Shown here piece by piece: positions 12,295-23,139 of a stretch of 64,000 nucleotides of DNA. How positions within the stretch are numbered: position 1 is the first letter of the stretch; every line of letters starts with the position of its first letter. Location: NCBI GenBank assembly GCA_027943335.1, contig BSBK01002055.1:876890-940889 (forward strand), read 5' to 3'. Made by a program: the position numbers and the translations under genes. The notes under the pieces were generated by a model that made no database searches, was not told the DNA's origin, and was given only the letters and a program-made list of their open reading frames with translations. This DNA is from Chamaecyparis obtusa. Lineage: Eukaryota; Streptophyta; Pinopsida; Cupressales; Cupressaceae.

Positions 12295-13055
12295 ATGGAT
12301 TCTCTTGGTACTACTTTTTCCACAATAAAATCAAAAGGAAAAAAATATAATGACTGGGTATCTCATATAGAAATTAATCTAACTCTTCAAAATTGTTATG
12401 ATATTGTTATTGGTAGTGAAAAAAGACCATGGAATCTTGGAGAATATCAAGAAAATTGGGATAAAAAAGTAAAAAGGAATCACCACTAATTAATCTTACA
12501 TTTTCAGAGGAATTTTTTCCAGAAGTTCATAATGAGATTGCAGTCAAAGAATGGGATATTCAGAAAAATATTTATCAAAATTTAGGTGATGTATGAATAT
12601 TATCTCTCACCACAGAATTATATAATATGAAATTATCAATCTTACAAGAGGTAATCTCACATTTATGTAAATTAAAGGAAAAGAAAAATGATCTAGCTTA
12701 CCTTGAAAGGATATAGATGATAGAGATTTTTTTCAAATTATATTACAAAGTCTTTCAGGATCTTATTAGTCATTTATATGGGGATTAGATACCGCAAACA
12801 AATTAAAAACTATTAAATATGAAGAATTGGAAGTATAAAAATAAAAGTAAAATTATAATTAAGGTAAATAAGAATGTACTTATTGCGGCAAGATGGGTTA
12901 TGAGAAAAACATAGAAAAGAAGGAAAATAAGTCTACAAAGTTTGTTGAAAATAATTCTTTTAAGGATGATTGGGTTATCGATTTTGGTTCTACACAACAC
13001 ATGTCTCATACTTCAGAACAATTTGACTTAATAAGTTAAAGTAGTACAAAGAAAA
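12295..13055 (+). pseudogene. Copia A gag and protease
   Basis: The gag start is at 12295 (MDSLGTTFSTIKSKGKKYND, then NLTLQNCYDIVIGSEKRPW). Frame changes follow. The zinc knuckle survives in part as CTYCGKMGYEKN near 12870, where the expected His is Tyr and the last Cys is gone, so zinc binding should be lost. The protease reads DWVIDFGSTQHMSH near 12970; the aspartic active site DSGS has become DFGS. These are reading-frame remnants of a capsid protein and an aspartic protease. Confidence 0.7.
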
Positions 13056-13458
13056 TATATTTGGGAAATAATAGTGCTTTACACGTTAAAGCAACTAGAA
13101 ATGTCAAAGTTGATAATGATGTGTTAAAAAATGTGAAGCTAGTTCCTGAACTAAAAACAAATCTACTTTTTTGTATTTCAAATTGCAAATCAAGGGTATA
13201 AAATAGAGTTCCACAATAACAAATATTTAATTAAAGATGTGAAGGATAATTATAGGTTACTGTAATTGGTAAAATAGAGAATGGATTATATAAGTTTCAA
13301 GAATTTACTTCTAAATGTGAAGATAAGCATATTTGTGCTATTGGCCAATATGATAATATGAGAAGATGACTATATGAGACATGTCAACTATCAAAGGCTC
13401 AATCTTATGCAACTACAGATGTATCAGGAACTAGCTTCACATTTTTAACACATGAGAC

Positions 13459-14074
13459 ATGTCACCAAGTCATAAGGTATGTGAAGGATGTGCAATGAGA
13501 GAGCAACATGTGGAGAGTTTCCCACAAGGTAAATCATGGAGGGAAAAAAATCCTCTACATTTGGTTCATAGTGATGTAATGGGTCCTTTTAAAACACCTT
13601 CACTTGGAGGATCAAGCTATGTTCTCACCTTTATAGATGACTATACTAGGTGTATTTTTTACAAAGTAAGGATGAAGTGTTTCAAAAAATTTAAGAGTTT
13701 AAATATTTGATTGAAAAACAAAGTGGAAAATGTCTAAAGATAATTAGAACATATAGAGGGAATGATTATATGAATAAATCCTTTTTAGATTTTTGTAAAG
13801 AGCATGGCATAAAGAAATAATTAATGGTTCCTTATTCACCCCAAAAAATGGGGTTGCTGAAAGGAAAATTAGAACTATAATATAAATGGATAGGTGTATG
13901 CTTCACTCTAGAAATATAGATGCTAAATTTTGGGTTGAAGTGGTTGATACTATTGTGCATATCTTGAATAGAACACATACTAAGGTAGTTTTGAACATAA
14001 TGAATAACAAATATAATAACAAATTAAAAAAGCTCTTATATTTTGCCATATTAGAAACAATATTTTCAAAATAA
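13459..14074 (+). pseudogene. Copia A GAG-pre-integrase and integrase core, incomplete
   Basis: The frame at 13459-13710 gives VCEGCAMREQHVESFPQGKS (pre-integrase zinc region) and LVHSDVMGPFKTPSLGGSSY plus FIDDYTRC, carrying two acidic residues of the rve integrase core. After a frame change, coding resumes with KKMGLLKGKLE-like sequence and ORF 13886-14074 (MDRCMLHSRNIDAKFWVEVV). The sequence ends before the RT domain. Several stops and frameshifts are present. Confidence 0.7.
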
Positions 14075-14084
14075 CACATAAAAT

Positions 14085-15930
14085 TTAGATATCCATATAT
14101 ATACTAAATGCAATGGATGAAATTTTAGATAGATGTAATTAAATACTTATACTATAATAAATATATGTTTCTACAAATATAACCTATACCTTAATAAAAA
14201 TAAATATAAATTGAACACTCATACCAACTAAACCCTAATTCGTTACCCTTGGAACCTTTAGTGTCCCTAAACATTTAAGCATTTGAAGATAGATGTTAAA
14301 ATGTTAGTGTCACGATTGGGTATAATATAGCAAACGTTCATTCCTTCAAACAAACAATTCATGTAGCCGATGTCTGCTTTTATGCTTCGCCTTCCTTCCT
14401 TCCTGATAGAATCACAGGGCACTCGTTCGGTGATTCGAACTACAGACGTGTCCATTGATACAAATGGGTTTCCATATTTAAGAATCAGAACACTTAGTTC
14501 ATCAAACGGCCGCTACATGGCAGCCATTTCAGAGGGAGATCTTTCTGGGGTTTCTCCAACAGATAAACCCAAACTGAAAGATAAACGCCCAGCAAAAATA
14601 ATTGGACGATTCATTGTGGTCAATGAAAATGGTATTTCACAATCAAGGTTTTTCTTCATTCGTTCTACAGAGTGCACTCGGAAACTACTAACAAAGAGCC
14701 CAAAATGTATTATACCAGAAAGCTGTAAATCTGTTGAGCAAACGAATGGGTTCGGAAATCAAAATGACAAAGAAGAGGTTTCAGAAATCTTCGTGATGGC
14801 TCTGGCTAGACTGATTTGATCACAGATTTTATGCCTTGTGTACATAATTTATGAGCATTAGTTAGTATTGATAGAGAAAACTGACAGATAAAACAGGCAT
14901 CTGTAATCTGAAATTTAGGAGCATTAGTTAATCTTGTACGGTGCCTGATGCATTTGTAACGTTAACACAAAAAATAATAATGTTCAAGTTGGAGCAGAAA
15001 GACAGTATAATCGTATTCGCGTCTGAAAATGCTCTGAATTCGGCCAGCAGATAATCGTAGCTACGTCCTGTGTATTTTTATTTTGTGAGCAGAAACGAAT
15101 GTCTCGAGGGACTCCTGCAGCTGCCTATAATGATGAGTCTGTATTATTAATAAATACACTCTAATAATTTGAGGATATCCTTATCCGCCGCTGAAAAGGG
15201 TCTGACCTTTTGTCAGATTTTAATATGTTGCAGAAAACCTAATAGTTGTCCCTTTACTAGTGAGCATAAAAAAATCGTAGGCACACACACCCTGATTCTA
15301 ATAAAGCACTTCATTAATAGGCAAAAGAGATTAGAAACAAATTAATTTGAACATTCATGTTATTTTTAAATTTTTATAAAACTGGCTTAAATTTATTATT
15401 GTAAGAAATATAGTATTTTATTTAATACTATAAATATATTTTACTTTATAATATATATATTTATATTTAATTTAAATTAGAATTTTTTTAACATAATCAT
15501 ATATATGTTTATATTTATATTAACTTAGAAATTTTCTTAATTAATTTATATTTTTTATATATTATTAATCTATAATTTTTTTCTAAGATATGAATTTAGA
15601 AATTATCTTCGAGACATTGAAAGATCTAGAACTTAATATTATCTAATATTGAGCTAGCTTCCTTATGTTGGTGAACAATTTGATATAAGATATTATATAA
15701 AACTTTTGATTTCATCTCCCTAGTTAATCAATTGAAAAGAAGATATCACCATATATTTAGATTTTTTAAAATAAAAAATTAAAATAATGAAATGATTTGT
15801 CTTACAAAATGAACCCCAATATCCTTATAAAGAACAACACCATCTCACAATATGATAAAATATTAGCTTAGATTTTTCATAAGATAATAGAATATTCATA
15901 GTCACGGGAACCCATAAAGAAATTAGGTGC
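14085..15930 (+). repeat. Duplication R, copy 1
   Basis: This block is collinear with 26090-26217 joined to 35721-38740 (copy 2), and partly with 39090-39865 (copy 3). Shared landmarks include ACTTATACTATAATAA at 14146, CATACCAACTAAACCC at 14220, TTACCCTTGGAACC at 14241, TGTTAGTGTCACGATTGG at 14302, GAGCATTAGTTAATCTTG at 14930, AATGTCTCGAGGGACTC at 15098, TTTGAGGATATCCTTAT at 15169 and the stretch at 15690-15920. Copy 1 lacks both the retroposon and the MITE found in copy 2, so it serves as an empty-site reference. Confidence 0.85.
14517..14819 (+). CDS. Small conserved ORF, 100 codons, function unknown
   Basis: ATG at 14517 opens MAAISEGDLSGVSPTDKPKL, followed by RPAKIIGRFIVVNENG and later FIRSTECTRKLLTKSPKCII. 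An upstream in-frame Met at 14370 would give 149 codons, but the 14517 start is preferred because its counterpart in copy 2 (36717) is an ATG at the aligned position. There the same reading frame is conserved over about 80 codons apart from one stop. This suggests past coding constraint. The Cys-Thr-Pro...Ile-Pro pattern (clearer in copy 2 as ECTPKPITKSPKCIIPE) faintly recalls the SIAMESE-related CDK-inhibitor motif, but the resemblance is too weak to name it. No signal peptide or membrane segment is visible. Confidence 0.5.
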   Translation: MAAISEGDLSGVSPTDKPKLKDKRPAKIIGRFIVVNENGISQSRFFFIRSTECTRKLLTKSPKCIIPESCKSVEQTNGFGNQNDKEEVSEIFVMALARLI

Positions 15931-16088
15931 AAATAATAATAATAAAAAATCATATCAAAATAACTCTAAATTTGGTCCACTATGTAGTATTTGAACAATC
16001 TTTTCATTGATTATTCAAAGTGCAAAAGAGTATATCAAAATTCCATGAGTATTTCACAAAAAATTACTCAATAAGAATATGTATGGAA
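15331..16088. other. AT-rich 3' part of duplication R, no gene
   Basis: This stretch is extremely AT-rich (runs of TATATTTATAT at 15440-15600). Its 15690-15920 part still matches 38400-38650 of copy 2. No ORF or RNA gene was recognised. Confidence 0.5.
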
Positions 16089-16170
16089 GCTCGTGGTCCA
16101 ATGGTTGCATCACCTTAAGTAGTGCATGACTGCACACCCAAGGTGCTAGACCCAATAGTGATATAGATCC
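16089..16170 (+). mobile_element. Possible tRNA-derived SINE head
   Basis: TGGTCCAATGG at 16094-16104 fits a pol III A box and GGTGCTAGACCC at 16142-16153 approximates a B box, at a spacing (about 48 bp) usual for tRNA-related promoters. The sequence in front (GCTCG) could be the 5' end. No CCA-like fold, poly(A)/poly(T) end or target-site duplication was confirmed, so this is only a candidate. Confidence 0.3.
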
Positions 16171-16969
16171 CAATTTATTTTATGATATTAGGTATCTTTT
16201 ATTTAATTTACGGTAGAATAATAAATTCTTTTAAAAAAAATTGAAATTAGTTGCTACACCATATGATGAAAGGAGATAGCACACAAACTCGTGTCACATA
16301 TAACAATTCAAAATCATATTATGATTTCTTTATTAAAAAAAGTAAGAAATAAGACCCAATATCTACAAATTTGATTACATATTTCATATAAACCATTCTC
16401 GTTTGAGTTTTCAAGTCTCCTCATGGGCAACAATAAAAAACCCTCCTCTCATACTAGACTTACAATTATAAATTAAAAAAGACCTCCCATTCACCAAAAC
16501 TTGAGAACCCAAAAAGTAAACTCCAAACAATTTTCTAGGCAAATCCCCACTCTCTCAACACCAACTTCTAGAAAAGGGTGTGAATTCCTTAAAGATGAAT
16601 TTCCCTTAAAAGTAGAAACATAAAACTTAAATGCCCACACTCATGCCCACACTCCTCCTTTCATGTATTTCTCAAACCACTCGTATTTTTCTTGCTAAAT
16701 TTAGAGTTGAACCAAAGGCTCAATGTAACACAAGAAGTAAAAGGTTCAATAGATTCTTATGAGCTCCCTCCAAATAGATGCTCTTGCATTAGATACCTAT
16801 AGTAGAAAGAAAAGTGACCATGTCAAAATAAAAGGGGCCATGCCACTTCTCAAGAGGAAAACCAAGGCCTTTTAACCTTAGTATATGAAACCTAAAATGC
16901 ATCTTCAATAGATAGTCTAAGGAATTTTACCAAATATTTAAAGTACTATTTGTTTCTTGTATTTTACTC
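16171..16969. other. No gene recognised; probable decayed gypsy sequence
   Basis: No recognisable domain. By position it may be the decayed 3' continuation (minus strand) of the gypsy integrase fragment at 16970-17340, but protein similarity was not visible. Confidence 0.3.
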
Positions 16970-17340
16970 ACCCTTCTATCAATTTTTTTCTCTATTTGAA
17001 GTGGATTATGGAATGCTCAACTGGCATCTGTGATGTCTCCCTAAAAAAACATCTTCATAATATTTTCTTACCTCATCATGTAGGCTCTTTATGTGTTCAC
17101 TAAAGTCCTCCACATCTACAATTCTTTTGTTACCTCTCAATCTCTTTTAGATCTAAAACATTATTTATGTTTCTTCTATAAAGAATCTAAAATGGTGATT
17201 TACCCATGGTGAACTATAGATAGAGTTTTTGCATGCAAAATTGGATAGAGTTATAATCAAATATCACCCCTTCGGCTTGTCACCAACTAAGTCTCTTAGC
17301 ATATTACCAAAGCTCCTATTTATAACTTTTTAGTCTTAGA
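16970..17340 (-). pseudogene. Ty3/gypsy integrase C-terminal fragment
   Basis: The minus-strand translation includes GKSPF followed by ILYRRNINNVLDLKEIER and, after a frame change, VEDFSEHIKSLHDEVRKYYE. These match, residue for residue in places, the integrase end of the gypsy element at 57304-57083 (GKSPFQIVYGS, AEDFAEHLKNIHEEVRKYIA). Nucleotide similarity continues to about 17335 (compare 57308-57365). Frameshifts and stops show it is long dead. It abuts copia B on the right. Confidence 0.7.
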
Positions 17341-17349
17341 TAATGAGTC

Positions 17350-19621
17350 ATGCATGGCTATGGAATATGAGTTATGGACACCTCCAGTTTCAAGGGTTAA
17401 AACTAGTTTACTAAAAGTGAATGGTAAAAGGGTTACCCCTTATTAAACAATTGAACAAGTTTGTGAAGGTTGTATTATGGATAAGAATCACTTGGACTTC
17501 TTTATTGTTACAAAATCCTGGAGAGGAAAAATGTCTCTTAAATTAGTCCATGCTAATATTTGTTATCTAATGCAAACATTATCTCTCAACGAAAATGGGT
17601 ACTTTCTTATTTTTATTGATGACTATAGTAGACAAACTTGAGTACACTTTATTAAAGAAATCTGAAAGAAATTTTTTATATTCCATCACTTTAAAACTTA
17701 TGTAGAAAAATAAAAGTGGTTACTTTATGTACAAATAGACGGGGAAATTTTACTTCAAATGAAATTCAAGGATTTTGTAAAAGGAATGGTATTCAAAGGA
17801 AATTGAATACAAGTTATACTCCATTAAATTTAATGGAGTAGCTAAGAGAAAGAATCATACAATGGTAGTGATGGGTAGAAGCATTATCAAGGATAAGAAT
17901 ATTTCAAATCCTGTTTATGTTGAATTTGTAGATACATTGGTTTACATATTGAATAAATTTTCAACAATTTTTTAAAGAAAATGGATCTTTAAGAAATGTG
18001 GAGTGGAATACAATTTGTCATGACCTATGTCAAGGTATTTGATTGTGTTTCTTGTTCTCATATTGCAGAGAAAAAGGGACAAAAATAGATAATAAAAGTG
18101 AAAAATATATTTTTATTGTGTTTATTGAGGAAACAAAGGGTTATAGATTATACAATCCAATTAAGAAATGCTTAATAGTTAGACAAGATGTTTTTTCTCT
18201 CAAAAAGATGTATGGAAATAGAATAAGAACAAGATAAACCAATATTAAATATAACAAGATGTTTTGAATCCTAGTTTCCAAGGTCAAGTAGTAGCTGAAA
18301 ATCATCTCAAGGAACTTCATCATTAGGACCTCCTTTAAGTTCATGTCCTCCATGGAAGGTAAAAAGTATCAAAGAAATTTGTGAGAGAGATACTAGTCTT
18401 ATTTTGATTACAAAGTTTACTTTATCTCATATTCAAGTAGAACCAAGACAATTTGAGGATGGTGTAAATAATGAGGTTTGGATTAAGGCCATGGACTAGG
18501 AGATAGATTCAATTAAAAGAAATGGAACATGGGAGCTAGCAAAATTTTCACTAGGAAAATATATTATTGGACTAAAATGAGTCTATAAAACAAAGCATGG
18601 GGTTGATGTAGCCACTAGAAGGCACAAAAAAGATTGGTGACAAAAGGCTACACACAAAAGCTAGGTATATATTACAATAAAACTTATGCTACTATAGAAT
18701 GATTGGATAAGATAAAACATATTTCATCATTTTTCTCACAATCTAAATAGTTGTTATATTGATTTGATGTTAAATCGGCTTATGTAAATAATTGATTCAA
18801 AATTAGTGAAAGTGAACCTACATTTTATATAAATCCAAATCTAATTGATGATTTACTTATAATTTGTCTATATGTTGACAATCTCATTTACATTAGTAAT
18901 AGTAGAGTATTAATAGAGGAATTCAGGAAAGTATTGAAGAGTAGATTTGAACTCACAAATTTGTGTTGGATGCATTACTTTATTGGAATAGAAGCTATAC
19001 AATTACATAATGAGTTTTTTATTTCACAAGAAAAATATACAATTGATTGACTTGGTAAATTTTGATTGAAAATTTTCAAATCAGTGAACTGTCTGTTGGA
19101 TGTGAATGTAAATTTTTCCAAAGATGGTGATACTTAAAAAATAGAGACAAAACTATAAAAAAAAATTAGTTAGCAGTCTTATGTATCTTACTACATCTAG
19201 ACCTGGTGTATTATGTAGGCGGTCAAACTTAAATTCCGTTGGATGTGAATGTAAATTTTGCCAAAGATGGTGATACTTAAAAAATAGAGACAAAACTATA
19301 AAAAGTTTAGTTAGCATTCTTATGTATCTTACTGCATCTAGACCTGTTGTATTATGTATGTGGTTAATCTAGTATTAAGATTTATGCAAAATCAAAGTAA
19401 GGTTCATTTTTGTGTTGTAAAATAGATATTCAAATATGTTTCTGGTAGAAGGAGCTTTGGCATTTTATATACATAAACACAAAACTTTGGATTGATTGGA
19501 TATATAGATTGTAATTAAGTAGGATCTATTGATGATAGAAAAAGTACATCGAGATATATATTAAGTTTGGGATAAGGCACAATTTCTCGGTGTTCATAGA
19601 AATAATCAACGATGTCATTAT
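17350..19621 (+). pseudogene. Copia B remnant, left part (integrase to RT)
   Basis: From about 17350 the sequence encodes degraded copia pol: pre-integrase (SYGHLQFQGLKLV, CEGCIMDKNHLDFF), integrase core (LVHANICYLM, FIDDYSRQ), reverse transcriptase around 18400-19060 and start of RNase H near 19490-19560. The RT catalytic box at about 18870 reads YVDN rather than YVDD. Stops and frameshifts are frequent. At 19621 the sequence is interrupted by copia D, and its RNase H continues at 24995. gag and the 5' LTR are missing. Confidence 0.75.
19094..19375 (+). repeat. 144-bp tandem duplication inside copia B
   Basis: GTTGGATGTGAATGTAAATT at 19094 recurs at 19238, and the copies remain aligned through AAAGATGGTGATACTTA, AATAGAGACAAAACTAT, ATCTTACTACATCTAGACC and TATTATGTA. 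The offset is 144 bases. The duplication affects the RT to RNase H linker and must postdate element insertion, since intact copia D has a single copy of this region. Confidence 0.8.
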
Positions 19622-19911
19622 TGATAGCAATAATGACCATTTGGGGCCTACTTGTGCAGTCCTTATTGACTTCGCAGTCTGATATTAAATAAATGGTTGT
19701 ATGTAATTAATGTTGTAGTAGATAGTTGCAAATATTTAATATTGTAGTTGGAATATTGATGAGTATGGTTGAATTCCATAATGTCACCTCTCATTTAGTT
19801 TTCTATATAATGGATGCCCTACCTCTCATTTGTTCAAGGAAATTTGGGGCTTTTTCTTATATGCTTGTTTTTTGATGAGCAGATCATTGTTTCTTGATTT
19901 AGTTGTCTTCA
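19622..19911 (+). repeat. 5' LTR of copia D
   Basis: The 290-bp LTR begins TGATAGCAATAATGACC and ends TTGTCTTCA. A TATA-like TTTTCTATATAATGG near 19803 is a candidate promoter. The PBS begins 3 bases after its end. Confidence 0.9.
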
Positions 19912-19913
19912 TC

Positions 19914-19925
19914 TGGTATCAGAGA
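19914..19925 (+). promoter_or_regulatory. Primer-binding site of copia D
   Basis: TGGTATCAGAGA follows the 5' LTR and complements the 3' end of initiator methionine tRNA apart from the last base, the normal primer of plant copia elements. Confidence 0.8.
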
Positions 19926-20719
19926 TAGCTTGAAAAATATTTGCACAAAAGAGAAAAAAAAGGAAAGAAAGGAGTTTGCAAAAATTTTCTTTAAGCCATT
20001 CTAAAGAATCATGCAAAGTTTAGATTGAAAAGTCTAGCTGTGAAAAGAGGAATCTAGAGGGTTTCATTGTTTTGCAGATCAAGTTTTGAAAGCTTCCTGT
20101 CACAAGCATTTTTTTGGAAGCAACAACAAAGTTTTGGAGGAGGCAGCGTGTGGCTTTAGAGTGCAGTATCTTTCTAACAAACAACAACAAAGCCTAGGAG
20201 GCAGCGTGCAGACTACCAACAAAAAGGAAATTTGTGTTTGCGCGCAGAAGGAGGTAGTGTGTAGGTCCCAAGATAAAATTATTTTTTTAAAAAGAGTTTA
20301 CTTCTAAGAAGTTTTCTGTTTTAAATTTTTTTATTGAAAGTGTTATCGTATTTGAAGTTTTGAAAGTAATTTTTATTTGAAGGAGATTCTATAAAGTTAA
20401 TTTTGAAAAACTAAAAGTCAAAAAAAGAAAAATTTTTTTTTAATATTTTGAGATTTTATTTATCTCATAAGAAGTGATATATTGAGAATTAGAGTCTTTG
20501 AGGATTATTAAAAGAAATTGTAAGAGACATATCATTTTTTTGTAATTAAGTGGATTATCGGTTGCAACCGACACTTATTTATCAAGAAAATTAATATATA
20601 AGAAAAGACTTTGGTGTGTAGGTCCCATTTGAAGGGACAAGGAGAGTGTTCATTTGAAGAGATCTCTCCTGAATTGTGTGTTGAGCATTTGGGTCATTGC
20701 ACATATTTTTGTGGCAAAT

Positions 20720-21922
20720 ATGACAGGCAATGTAATGTCTAATATGTTGATTCCCATCTTTGAAGGAGATAATTTTACATATTGGTGTACTAGAATGCAA
20801 AATCTACTTAAACCTAAGGATTTGTGGGAAATTATTCAAAACGGCTATGTTGAGACAGCAAATGTAAATGCACTAACTGAGCAACAAAAAAAGGAATTCA
20901 AAGAAAATATAAAGAAAGATAACGAAGCTTTATTCTTAATTTAGGGTGCAATCACTCAAGCTATTTTTTCCCAGAATAAGTGGTGCTCTTCATTCTAAGC
21001 AAGCATGGAAAATATTAAGTAATGCATATAAAGGTGCACAAACTGCTAAATTGTAAACAATGAGAAAGAATTTTCAAAATGCAAAGATGACAAGTGGTGA
21101 ATATGTCAATCAATTTTTGACAAGCATACCATTGAAAATATTTTAAGAAGCTTGATTCCAAAATTTGAAGGTGTGGTCTCTACAATTGAGATATCTAAGG
21201 ATCTCTCAAGCATGCAAATTGATGAATTAAGTGGAATTTTGTTAACTACCAAAGAAAGAATGAAAAGTAATGAAGAAATCTTAGAGAAAGCATTTTCCTC
21301 TAAAGAAAATATAAGAGGAAAAAGAAACACATTCTTCAAAAGTCATAATAAACATGACGATAACAATAAGAATGAATACAAAGGTGAATCTAGCAATTCT
21401 AGAGGAAGAGGAAATTATTCCAGAGGAAGAAGTAGAAACTTTAGAGGAGTTGGAAGAGGAAGAGGTAGAAGTAATGGGGAAGATAATAGTAAAAGGAATG
21501 TCCAATGCTTTCATTGCAATAAGTTTGGAGATTATGCTCCAAAATGTTGGAGTAAACAAGGTGAAATAGAAAAGAGAAGTGCTCATAGCACAATTGAAGA
21601 TAAGAAAAATCTGTTCATTTCTTGCTTCAATACAAGTGTTAGTGAAAATAATGTGAGGTTTATAGACTCTGGATGTTCTTCACATATGACATCTAATGAG
21701 AATCTATTTGTCAATTTGGATCAAAAGCATCAAAGTACCATAGTAGTTAGAGATAATAATTCTCATGGAAGCAAAGGTAAGGGTACCATTGCAATTACAA
21801 CAAAATATGGTGAAGTGAAGCATATCAATGAAACATTATTGGTTCTAGCACTCAAAAACAATTTTTTGTCTGTTGCACAAATGTTAGAGAAAAATTATCA
21901 AGTAACTTTTGATAAAAAATGA
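20720..21922 (+). pseudogene. Copia D gag and protease
   Basis: The start at 20720 precedes NMLIPIFEGDNFTYW and MQNLLKPKDLWEII, a typical copia gag (UBN2/DUF4219-like) N-terminus. Frame is lost near 20943 and regained in the 256-codon frame from 21152. There an Arg/Gly-rich stretch (GRGNYSRGRSRNFRGVGRGR) precedes a zinc knuckle CFHCNKFGDYAPKC, whose His ligand is Asp. The protease motif is FIDSGCSSHMTS at about 21660, with the catalytic Asp kept. The nucleocapsid should not bind zinc normally, and the gag frame is broken. Confidence 0.85.
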
Positions 21923-21974
21923 GTGCATAATAAGAGATAAATTAAAAAGGAATGTAGTTGTTGCATGAGCACAA

Positions 21975-22940
21975 ATGAAAGGGGATAGGATTTTTCCTCT
22001 TCATTTTACTCATGGGAACCAAGCACTAAGGTCTAGTGAAATGAGTGAAAGTAAGATTTGGCAAAAGAGATATGGTCACCTCAGTTTTAATGGGTTAATT
22101 TTACTCAAAAGATTAAAAATGGTTGAAGGTCTACCATTAATTGAAGACACAAAAGAGATGTGTGAAAAGTGCATTGTTGGAAAACAACATAGGATACAAT
22201 TTCCTGTTGGTAAATCCAGCAAAGCTAAACAACATCTTGAGATAATCCATACAAATTTGTGTGGTCCTATTGAAACACTTTCTTTGAACAAATCCAAGTA
22301 TTTTCTAACCTTCATTGATGATTACTCAAGAAAAACTTGGGTGTATTGTTTGGTTTCAAAATCGGATGTATTTGAAAAGTTTGTAGAGTTCAAAAAATTG
22401 GTTGAAAAACAAAGTGGTAAGTATATCAAAGTGATAAGGTCAAACAATGGAGGTGAGTACGAGTCAAATCAGTTTAATGATTTTTGAAAAATTTATGGAA
22501 TCAAAAGAGAGTTCACTACTTCATACACTCCATAAAAAAATGGAGTTGCTGAAAGGAAGAATATGACAATTGTTGAAATGACAAGAAGTATGTTGAAAGA
22601 GAAAATTTTGGATAAATTTTTTTAGGCAGAAGCAGTATACACAATAGTGTATCTTATAAATATAAGTCCTACAAAAGTGGTTAAATAGATGACTCCTAAA
22701 CAAGCATGGTCTAGGGTAAAGCCAAGTGTTGGTCACTTTAGAGTATTTCGATGCATTTCTTATGCACACATACCAAAAGAACAAAGGTCTAAGTTATATT
22801 ATAAAGGCCTTAAATGTATTTTTATTCATTATGGAATTGAAAATAAAGCATATAGGTTGTATGATCTAGGAGCAAAAAAGCTTGTGATAACCAGAGATGT
22901 GGTATTCAATGAACTAGCAAAATATACCAAAGAAAATGAA
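21975..22940 (+). pseudogene. Copia D pre-integrase and integrase
   Basis: The 170-codon frame has IWQKRYGHLSFNGLILLKRL and CEKCIVGKQHRIQFPVG (the zinc-binding H..H..C..C region), then LEIIHTNLCGPIETL and FLTFIDDYSRKTWVY. The catalytic first Asp of the core is Asn (IHTN). RSNNGGEYES shows the second catalytic Asp also changed to Asn. The Glu region (GVAERKN) follows after stops near 22484, 22534 and 22623. The integrase was therefore inactivated at catalytic residues as well as by stops. Confidence 0.85.
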
Positions 22941-23139
22941 ACAAAAGGAAAAGAGAGATTAATTGATGAGATTGAAGAGGAGGAAGAAGAAGAAGTACTT
23001 GAATCATCTAGCGCGGGAGAAAGAAAATATCAAAAATATCAAAGGACAAAAAAGAATCATCCATCAACTCTTATGTTGGATTCAAATTTTGAAAAAATGA
23101 CAACAAGGTCACAAGAAAAAGTGAATTTTGCTTTGATGA

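Larger units (their letters stand above)
12053..14075 (+). mobile_element. Copia A: truncated Ty1/copia remnant
   Basis: A primer-binding site TGGTATCAGAGC (tRNA-iMet type) at 12053-12064 is followed by gag, protease and integrase sequences in copia order, ending abruptly near 14075 inside the integrase core. Only a few bases upstream (GATTGTTAATCA) could be the 3' tip of a 5' LTR; the rest of that LTR, the RT/RNase H half and the 3' LTR are absent. The element abuts the LINE fragment on its left and the first R duplication copy on its right. Confidence 0.75.

Noticed and set aside
16089..16170. Possible tRNA gene
   Set aside because: A and B boxes are approximate and the sequence does not appear to form a full cloverleaf; kept only as a weak SINE candidate.
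20086..20307. 73-codon ORF in the copia D leader
   Set aside because: No resemblance to a known protein; lies between PBS and gag, where short chance ORFs are common.
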